Part shown: positions 1-4,045 of the stretch, in pieces
Layout of the letters: each line of letters begins with the position of its first letter
Position numbering within the stretch: position 1 is the first letter of the stretch
Assembly: GCA_021839785.1 (NCBI GenBank)
Contig: JAKCAB010000224.1
Location: 1 to 5,428 of the forward strand
From: a bacterium
GTDB taxonomy: Bacteria; Verrucomicrobiota; Verrucomicrobiae; Limisphaerales; J093
Reading direction: 5' to 3'
Length of the DNA stretch: 5,428 bases
Program-made: the position numbers and the translations under genes
Notes under the pieces: generated by a model
Seen by the model: only the letters and a program-made list of their open reading frames with translations
Told to the model about the DNA's origin: nothing
Databases searched by the model: none

Positions 1-54
1 GCGAAACCGAAAATGCCCCGCGAAACCGAAAATGCCCCGCGAAACCGAAAGTGC
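1..54. repeat. 19-bp tandem direct repeat at the window edge (about 2.8 copies)
   Basis: The unit GCGAAACCGAAAATGCCCC occurs at 1-19 and, identically, at 20-38. A third, partly diverged copy (GCGAAACCGAAAGTGC) starts at 39. The array may extend left of the window. It lies outside any convincing gene; the short open frame running through it has no recognisable protein features. Multiple short direct repeats of this general kind are known inside the ends of IS21-family elements, so this could be the edge of such an element, but no transposase or terminal TG/CA boundary can be seen. The repeat is certain; its nature is not. Confidence 0.85.
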
Positions 55-170
55 GCGACGGGGACCAAAGGGCTTGGGGTCACGTTCTCTCCATCAGCGC
101 GGCAAGACCATCTTCCGAAACGGCTGGCGTCAAGCCAGATGCCAAACGTGCCTTGTTGCGTGAATCCTAA
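55..170. other. non-coding stretch, no gene recognised
   Basis: Together with the repeat before it and the palindromes after it, this belongs to a 346-base stretch without a believable gene. The only item seen is a small hairpin, CTGGC (124-128) and GCCAG (134-138) with a 5-base loop. No tRNA-like cloverleaf or intact coding frame was found on either strand. Confidence 0.6.
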
Positions 171-220
171 GCGAAGTGAGGCGCGTCTGCTCAGTCTTCG
201 ATCCCGCCTCGCGCCTTCGC
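171..220. repeat. interrupted inverted repeat upstream of the pseudopilin gene
   Basis: GCGAAG (171-176) pairs with CTTCGC (215-220), and GAGGCG (178-183) pairs with CGCCTC (205-210). The result is a 12-bp stem broken by a 1-base bulge (177) opposite a 4-base bulge (211-214), with a 21-base loop (184-204). There is no T-tract after it, so it is not a standard intrinsic terminator. It could be a palindromic intergenic repeat or a structured leader of an upstream transcript. Confidence 0.5.
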
Positions 221-230
221 CCACCAGGTA

Positions 231-272
231 CAAAAAATGTCGCAATTGTGACACAAAATTGGCTAGTTTTTG
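231..272 (+). promoter_or_regulatory. AT-rich island with a 16-bp palindrome; probable promoter/operator region
   Basis: This stretch is about one-third G+C (14 of 42 bases by count), in sharp contrast to its surroundings. It contains TGTCGCAATTGTGACA (238-253), a dyad in which 7 of 8 base pairs match, centred on CAATTG. A nested perfect dyad, TTGTG-A-CACAA, lies at 246-256. Such a site suits a dimeric DNA-binding regulator. It ends about 93 bases upstream of the pseudopilin start. I could not fit a convincing -35/-10 pair, so the promoter itself is inferred from base composition and position only. Confidence 0.4.
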
Positions 273-314
273 ACCCGGCTCTGCTGGCGTGGGGCGGCCT
301 TCCGCTCTACTTTC

Positions 315-330
315 GTTCGCCGGAGCGAAC
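315..330 (+). other. 6-bp hairpin ahead of the pseudopilin start
   Basis: GTTCGC (315-320) and GCGAAC (325-330) form a perfect stem with the tetraloop CGGA, ending 16 bases before the ATG at 347. No good Shine-Dalgarno sequence lies between the hairpin and the ATG; the only GGAG (322-325) is within the hairpin and too far upstream. It may be incidental in GC-rich DNA. Confidence 0.35.
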
Positions 331-346
331 CCGGCGACGTTTTGGC

Positions 347-1111
347 ATGGATCGTGCAAAGCCAACCGGTATGCGCACGCAGGACGAGCGGGCCTTTACC
401 CTCATCGAACTGCTGGTGGTGATCGCCATCATCGGCATCCTGGCGGCGTTGTTGTTGCCGGCGCTGGCCTCGGCCAAGGAACGGGCGCGACGCACCGCCT
501 GCAAGAACAACCTCCGCCAGTTCATCATCGCCACGCACACCTATGCCGGCGATTTCGCCGACCAGCTTCCCAGCGGTCGCACGGACGCCCAGAATCCGAA
601 CGACACGCACACGCCGATTCTGTGCACCAACAGCCGCAACGTGATTCTCGAGTACAGCGGCGGGCTGGACGTGCTCGACTGCCCGAACCTCGCCACGTCC
701 TTCAAGACCAAGCGCGATTGGCGGGTGCACGAAGGCTTCGGCTTCGCCATCGGTTACCATTACCTCGGCGGCCACACCAACACCCCGTGGCCGTTGGCCG
801 CGCCGGCGAACGCCACCTGGATTTCGCCGCAGCGCACGGCCGAAGATCCCACGCTGACACTGGTCGCCGACCTGAACGTCTTCTGTCATCCGTACCAGCG
901 GATGCTCGCGCCCCACGCCGGTTCGGGCTACGTCATCAAGGAAGACGCGTACTATGAAAACGACGACAATGCCCCCAACCAGACCTGCGTGGAGATCGGC
1001 GCCAAAGGCGGCAACGTCGGCCGGCTGGACGGTTCGGTGGCTTGGAAAAACATCGGCGAAATGAAGATCTACCGGGCCTCCCAGTTGTACGACACGTACG
1101 GGATGTGGTGA
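347..1111 (+). CDS. type II secretion pseudopilin-like protein with prepilin N-terminal cleavage/methylation domain
   Basis: This 254-residue protein has the class III (prepilin) signal: a short charged leader, then [20 protein letters not shown] as the hydrophobic assembly helix, followed by a basic stretch (KERARR) and a polar globular domain. Glu at mature position 5 (FTLIE) is present. Prepilin peptidase would cut before the Phe, but the residue before it is Ala (DERA/FTLIE) instead of the usual Gly. The C-terminus has [16 protein letters not shown], matching the H-X9-DG type tail of PVC pseudopilin-like proteins, with Gly where the His is expected. These proteins are membrane-anchored and occur in many copies in Verrucomicrobiota; most have no known individual role. 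An in-frame ATG at 371 would give an 8-residue leader (MRTQDERA) and is a realistic alternative start; neither ATG has a clear ribosome site. The frame stays open back to 176, but that extension looks non-coding. Confidence 0.87.
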   Translation: MDRAKPTGMRTQDERAFTLIELLVVIAIIGILAALLLPALASAKERARRTACKNNLRQFIIATHTYAGDFADQLPSGRTDAQNPNDTHTPILCTNSRNVILEYSGGLDVLDCPNLATSFKTKRDWRVHEGFGFAIGYHYLGGHTNTPWPLAAPANATWISPQRTAEDPTLTLVADLNVFCHPYQRMLAPHAGSGYVIKEDAYYENDDNAPNQTCVEIGAKGGNVGRLDGSVAWKNIGEMKIYRASQLYDTYGMW

Positions 1112-1131
1112 AACAACGGCCGGCCGGCGCC

Positions 1132-1304
1132 GACGCCGACCAACGTGTCGGATTTCGGAAACGGACAGCCTGCGGCGGTTCGGACGGCCAGACCCGGTAC
1201 GGCGCCTTGGCTGGCGCGGGGACGAGTCGCTCGGCACCGTCGGCAGCGAACAGACTGGAACCCAGCACGGCCGCGGCAAGCAGCGGGCATTTCAGGCTGG
1301 TCAT
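1132..1304 (-). pseudogene. frameshifted 5' remnant of a secreted-protein gene
   Basis: On the minus strand an ATG at 1304 opens a classic signal peptide: MTSLK, then PLLAAAVLGSSLFAADGA. It continues as LVPAPAKAPYRVWPSEPP. Directly after PP the sensible reading moves to another frame, giving GCPFPKSDTLVGV down to about 1132; inserting one base near 1172-1173 would join the two as PPAGCPFPKSDTLVGV. Beyond 1132 I see no plausible continuation, and the pseudopilin gene ends at 1111. From memory, PVC genomes encode secreted proteins whose mature start reads like PYPVWPxxPPxDCPFPxS; that comparison needs a search. The combination of signal peptide, proline-rich start, single-base shift and abrupt loss points to a truncated, decayed gene. 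It could instead be a short unrelated frame, but a signal peptide joined to such a motif by chance is unlikely. Confidence 0.6.
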
Positions 1305-1353
1305 GCCCGCACGGTAGGCGAACGGACGCGGGCGGCTTTGACGAACATCAAGG

Positions 1354-1447
1354 CTGCAAACCTGTCAGGCAAGAAACCCCAACGCCGGTGGGACACCGTC
1401 GCTCTCGACCGCACACCGGCGTTCCAGCCTGCCCAGAAAGCTTGCAG
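1354..1447 (+). other. nested four-stem structure, candidate leader RNA of the glycosyltransferase operon
   Basis: Nested complementary segments, outside to inside: CTGCAA (1354-1359) with TTGCAG (1442-1447); CAGGC (1366-1370) with GCCTG (1427-1431); AACGCCGGTG (1381-1390) with CACCGGCGTT (1414-1423), a perfect 10-bp stem; and GTCG (1398-1401) with CGAC (1406-1409) around CTCT. CGGTG (1386-1390) can alternatively pair with the nearer CACCG (1394-1398), giving a competing small hairpin. The structure ends 59 bases before the start codon at 1507. No known riboswitch family was recognised. A transcription start upstream of 1354 is assumed, not seen, and long stems also arise by chance in GC-rich DNA. 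Confidence 0.35.
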
Positions 1448-1454
1448 GGGCCGG

Positions 1455-1486
1455 CCGGGTTTCGGTTGAATGCCCAACCGGGTTTC
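1455..1486 (+). repeat. 9-bp direct repeat flanking a 6-bp hairpin before the glycosyltransferase gene
   Basis: CCGGGTTTC occurs at 1455-1463 and again at 1478-1486. Between and overlapping them, CGGTTG (1463-1468) pairs with CAACCG (1475-1480) around a 6-base loop. The hairpin ends 26 bases before the ATG, and the ribosome site lies outside it. It may be a regulator-binding site or incidental. Confidence 0.4.
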
Positions 1487-1495
1487 ATTGTCTGC

Positions 1496-1500
1496 GGTGA
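1496..1500 (+). promoter_or_regulatory. Shine-Dalgarno of the glycosyltransferase gene
   Basis: GGTGA matches the 3' end of the canonical TAAGGAGGTGA complement of 16S rRNA and lies 6 bases before the ATG at 1507. This supports that start. Confidence 0.55.
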
Positions 1501-1506
1501 AAGCGC

Positions 1507-2259
1507 ATGAGTGCCGCCGTGCCAGAGATCAGCATCGTTCTGCCTGTCTTCAACGAAGACGGCAACCTCGCCGCGTTGCTCGCCGAGTTTGCCGAGGTGC
1601 TGCGGCCCACCGGGCCGTCGTACGAGGTGATTTGCGTGGACGATGCCAGCACGGATCGGAGCGTGGCGGTGCTCCAGGAATTGCAGCCCCGGCACGCCGA
1701 GATGCGCCTGCTCCGCCATCGGATTAACGCGGGGCAAAGCGCGGCCTACGCCACCGGTTTCGCCCACGCGCGCGGCCAGGTGGTAATCACGATGGACGCC
1801 GACGGCCAGAACGATCCGCACGACATCCCGGCCTTGCTGGCCGCGCTGAAGCCCGGCATCGCGTGCGTCACCGGCGTGCGCCGGCAGCGACAGGACAACG
1901 CCGTGCGCCGCCTTTCGTCGCGCATCGCCAACGCCTACCGGAACTGGATCACCGGCGACCGCGTCACCGACGCGGGCTGCACCTTTCGCGCGCTGCGTCG
2001 CGAGGCGCTCCGCGAACTGCCGGTCTTCAACGGCCTGCATCGCTTCATTCCGACCATCCTCCGCCGGCAAGGCTACCAGGTGGCCGAACTGCCGGTGAAC
2101 CACCGGCCCCGCACGCGCGGCGTGACGAAATACGGCATGCGCAACCGCCTTTGGCGCGGCATCCGCGATTGCTTCGCCATGCGTTGGTACGCGGCCCGCG
2201 CCGTCCCCGCCGACCGGCTGCTGGCGGAGAACGGCAGTGGCCGGCCGGGCGAACCATGA
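1507..2259 (+). CDS. family 2 glycosyltransferase, DPM1/ArnC-like (polyprenyl-phosphate sugar synthase type)
   Basis: This 250-residue protein is a GT-A fold glycosyltransferase. Visible motifs are the nucleotide-binding strand IVLPVFNEDGN (10-20), VDDASTD (44-50), the metal-binding DAD at 97-99 in MDADGQNDP, SSRIAN (137-142), the acceptor-side DAGC (155-158), GLHRF (176-180), HRPR (199-202) and TKYG (207-210). This order is that of dolichol/undecaprenyl-phosphate sugar transferases, which move a sugar from a nucleotide donor to a polyprenyl phosphate at the cytosolic membrane face. Unlike GtrB/ArnC, it has no C-terminal pair of membrane helices; the basic, amphipathic end (about 207-231) could rest on the membrane, as in short DPM1 types. 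The donor sugar cannot be read from sequence. The start is supported by GGTGA 6 bases upstream. The stop overlaps the next gene's start (ATGA), so the two are translationally coupled. Confidence 0.9.
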   Translation: MSAAVPEISIVLPVFNEDGNLAALLAEFAEVLRPTGPSYEVICVDDASTDRSVAVLQELQPRHAEMRLLRHRINAGQSAAYATGFAHARGQVVITMDADGQNDPHDIPALLAALKPGIACVTGVRRQRQDNAVRRLSSRIANAYRNWITGDRVTDAGCTFRALRREALRELPVFNGLHRFIPTILRRQGYQVAELPVNHRPRTRGVTKYGMRNRLWRGIRDCFAMRWYAARAVPADRLLAENGSGRPGEP

Positions 2260-2990
2260 GTGCCGCCAGCCCGGAAACCGGTGGCGCGCCGTCGCCGCCG
2301 GCCGTGCCACCGATCGAGGCGCGCAAAATCCTGATCAAGGCGTTGTGCCTGCTGGTCATCGGCGTGCTGGGCGGCCTGGCCTACCGGTTCACCGCGCTCA
2401 AGGACTGGCTGGAACCGGCCGGCGCGGTGGCGGACTGGGTACGCCAGGCCGGGTGGCACGGCGTGTTGATCTTCACCGGCGGCGCGGCGGTGCTGGTGTT
2501 TTTAGGCGTGCCGCGTTTGATCTTCTGCCCGATCGCGGGCGCGCTGTTTGGCGTGTGGCTCGGTTTGCTGGTGAGTCTGGTCAGCAGCCTGGCCGGCTAC
2601 CACGCGGCGTTTCTGGTCGTTCGCGGCCGCAAGCGCGATGGCTTGAACGTCGCCTGGCCGCCGGGTCTGGCTTTTCTGGCGCATGATCCGGGTTTGGGCG
2701 GGGTGATCGTGGCCCGCCTGCTGCCGTTGCCGGGCCTGGTCGTAAACCTGGGCCTGGCCGTCTCGCGGGTCCGCAAACGCGTGTACCTGGCGGGCACGGC
2801 GATCGGCATGATTCCGCAGGCGCTGCCACTGGTGCTCCTCGGCGCCGGGCTGATCCAACACTCGGCCAAGGACTACATGCGGCTGGGAGTCTTGGGTCTG
2901 CTGGCGGTAATGGCTTCGGCGCTGGCGGTCCGATATTTTGTCAAACGCCACCAGCGCCTCGTTTCAGCGCCGCCGCCGTCCGCGCCGTGA
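2256..2990 (+). CDS. TVP38/TMEM64 family (VTT/DedA superfamily) integral membrane protein
   Basis: This 244-residue protein has a proline-rich cytosolic N-terminus (1-20) and about five or six hydrophobic segments near residues 25-43, 67-85, 98-122, 147-170, 176-200 and 207-228. The VTT signature is visible as FLGVPRLIFCPIAGALFG (82-99), a likely re-entrant segment, and as the conserved ARLLPLPGLVVNL (153-165), which contains the family Arg. Relatives include the DedA proteins, some of which recycle undecaprenyl phosphate, and the eukaryotic scramblases TMEM41B and VMP1; lipid translocation is therefore the best guess, not proven for TVP38 types. The ATG shares bases with the upstream TGA (ATGA) and has no separate ribosome site, so translation probably depends on the glycosyltransferase gene. 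The frame is open far upstream, but that part is only a shadow of the glycosyltransferase gene. Confidence 0.88.
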   Translation: MSAASPETGGAPSPPAVPPIEARKILIKALCLLVIGVLGGLAYRFTALKDWLEPAGAVADWVRQAGWHGVLIFTGGAAVLVFLGVPRLIFCPIAGALFGVWLGLLVSLVSSLAGYHAAFLVVRGRKRDGLNVAWPPGLAFLAHDPGLGGVIVARLLPLPGLVVNLGLAVSRVRKRVYLAGTAIGMIPQALPLVLLGAGLIQHSAKDYMRLGVLGLLAVMASALAVRYFVKRHQRLVSAPPPSAP

Positions 2991-3204
2991 CTTGTCAGCA
3001 AGGCGGCGAGGAACATCGCAGCGGTTTGGACGCTGCCCGCCGGTTCAAGTCGCTTGGGCACGCCGCACCGTCAGAGTGTCCGCGATGGCCGACGGGCGAA
3101 GAACCGCCTGCCTGCCGGCGGCCGGTTTGTGTCCGCGAAACGCGTTCGACGCACCGCAAACGACCGGTTACTGTCGCCTTGGTTATCCGCTGAAGGATCG
3201 ACAC
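2991..3204. other. 214-base gap between the VTT and FHA genes
   Basis: No gene was recognised. Small palindromes are present: CCGCC (3104-3108) with GGCGG (3117-3121) around an 8-base loop, and CGCG-AAA-CGCG (3134-3144). Neither is followed by a T-tract, so no standard terminator is seen. No clear promoter could be fitted for the FHA gene, although the gap size suggests it has its own. Confidence 0.45.
3192..3197 (+). promoter_or_regulatory. Shine-Dalgarno that fixes the FHA gene start
   Basis: GAAGGA lies 7 bases before the ATG at 3205. The reading frame is open for 89 further codons upstream, so this site, together with the FHA fold beginning right at MASLVIESG, decides the start. Confidence 0.65.
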
Positions 3205-3822
3205 ATGGCTTCATTGGTCATTGAAAGCGGCGCGCATCGCGGCGAAATCCTGGAACTCCAGCCGGGCACCAACCTCTTGGGCCGGGCGGCCGAATGTCAT
3301 TTCTCCCTCGCCGAGTCCACCGTGTCCGGCCGGCACTGCGAAATTCGCGTCAGCGACTGCGAGGTCCGCCTCCGCGACCTTGGTTCGAGCAACGGCACGT
3401 TCGTCGATGGCGTGCGCGTCACGGACGCGGAATTGCGCGACGGCCAGGAAATCGTCCTCGGCGAAGTGCGGTTTCGCGTGGCCATTCCGCCGGTCCACGT
3501 GGCCATCCCCGCGATGTCGCTCCCGGACGAAGGCGCGCCGCCGCCGCTGGCCGACGGTTCGCCCGCCTGTTACGAGCATCGCCAGGTCGCGGCGGTCTTC
3601 CGCTGTCCCCGGTGCGGCCGCACGTTTTGCGACGAATGCGTGCACCGGCTGCGGCTGGCGGGTGGACGCCTGCGCACGCTCTGCCCGGCCTGCAGTAATC
3701 CCTGCGAACGGCTGGACGGCCAATCCACCGCCGCCGCGCCCGCCACGCTGGGGCAAAAACTCCTGCGCACGGTGCGCGTGGCGTTCACGTTCCGGCAACC
3801 ACGGAAACGCCCGCCGCGCTGA
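3205..3822 (+). CDS. FHA domain protein with C-terminal Cys/His zinc-binding module
   Basis: This soluble protein has 205 residues. Residues 1-95 form a forkhead-associated domain: NLLGR (23-27), SGRH (41-44) and SSNGT (61-65) supply the Gly-Arg, Ser-x-x-His and Asn-Gly residues that contact phosphothreonine peptides. After a proline-rich linker (96-120), eight ordered ligands follow: C122/H125, C134/C137, C142/C145 and C160/C163, with H147 and C167 as extra candidates. The spacing C-x2-H, C-x2-C, C-x2-C, C-x2-C suggests two zinc ions in a B-box- or RING-like fold. The tail (181-205) is basic (KLLRTVRVAFTFRQPRKRPPR) and has no membrane span. The likely role is phosphopeptide-dependent protein docking, perhaps linked to Ser/Thr kinase signalling, but no kinase or phosphatase is next to it. 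The fusion is visible; the partner is unknown. Confidence 0.88.
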   Translation: MASLVIESGAHRGEILELQPGTNLLGRAAECHFSLAESTVSGRHCEIRVSDCEVRLRDLGSSNGTFVDGVRVTDAELRDGQEIVLGEVRFRVAIPPVHVAIPAMSLPDEGAPPPLADGSPACYEHRQVAAVFRCPRCGRTFCDECVHRLRLAGGRLRTLCPACSNPCERLDGQSTAAAPATLGQKLLRTVRVAFTFRQPRKRPPR

Positions 3823-3843
3823 GCTGCGGATCCCCCTGACCGG

Positions 3844-3879
3844 CCGGAGCGCGGATGTCCAATCCGCGGCCCGCTCTGG
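3844..3879. repeat. bulged inverted repeat after the FHA gene, candidate dispersed palindromic element
   Basis: The inner stem is GCGGAT (3851-3856) with ATCCGC (3862-3867) around a 5-base loop. The outer stem is CCGGAGC (3844-3850) with GCTCTGG (3873-3879), including one G-U pair. A 5-base bulge lies between the stems on the 3' side. Another GCGGAT sits at 3826-3831. It lies 22 bases past the FHA stop and is followed by AAAA, not a T-run, so termination on the plus strand would be atypical. I recall GCGGAT/ATCCGC palindromes as recurrent intergenic sequences in Verrucomicrobiota, which needs checking. Confidence 0.5.
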
Positions 3880-3895
3880 CAAAACGCCAACCGCG

Positions 3896-3912
3896 GCGAC
3901 CGGTACGGTCGC
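3896..3912. other. 7-bp GC-rich hairpin
   Basis: GCGACCG (3896-3902) and CGGTCGC (3906-3912) pair perfectly around the triloop GTA. It is in the gap between the FHA and transporter genes and has no T-tract. Its function is unknown. Confidence 0.4.
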
Positions 3913-3966
3913 GCGCCAAAACCGGGATGTGCCCGGACCGGATTCCAGGGCCAACGCAAACATTGA

Positions 3967-4039
3967 GTCGCGGCGACAAACCTGTTCCCCTCTCGGCCAT
4001 GACCGCCGCGACCCATGCCACGCCTTTGGCCCAAGGCGT
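3967..4039 (+). promoter_or_regulatory. two consecutive stems in the transporter leader; the second covers the ribosome site
   Basis: GTCGCGGCG (3967-3975) pairs perfectly with CGCCGCGAC (4004-4012) across a 28-base loop; its left arm also lies in an 11-bp dyad, GTCGC-G-GCGAC (3967-3977). ACGCCTT (4020-4026) pairs with AAGGCGT (4033-4039) around a 6-base loop. The only Shine-Dalgarno-like sequence before the transporter start, AAGG (4033-4036, 9 bases from the ATG), is inside that second stem, so the stem could limit translation. Whether the region is transcribed and folds this way is inference. Confidence 0.38.
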
Positions 4040-4045
4040 CCGCCC

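Noticed and set aside
171..220. Possible tRNA-like T-loop (TTCGATCCC) in the left region
   Set aside because: No acceptor stem, anticodon arm or D-arm could be arranged around it; the pairing seen is a simple long stem instead.
13..273. Open frame of 86 codons through the tandem repeat
   Set aside because: It has low-complexity basic composition and no motif, and it crosses the repeat and palindromes of an apparently non-coding region.
263..1279. Long minus-strand open frame of 338 codons opposite the pseudopilin gene
   Set aside because: It is Arg/Pro/Gly-rich with no domain or motif, and lies antisense to a clear prepilin gene; GC-rich codon use on the plus strand keeps the opposite frame open.
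1118..2246. Three GGCCGGCC octamers (1118, 1449, 2239)
   Set aside because: In DNA this GC-rich such octamers are expected occasionally; one is inside the glycosyltransferase gene, and there is no consistent spacing.
1348..2310. Minus-strand open frame of 320 codons opposite the glycosyltransferase gene
   Set aside because: It is a shadow of a strongly motif-supported gene; no recognisable fold.
3221..4045. 275-codon in-frame extension upstream of the MFS start
   Set aside because: It overlaps the FHA gene in another frame, reads as an Arg/Ala/Ser-rich shadow, and the MFS fold begins naturally at 4046.
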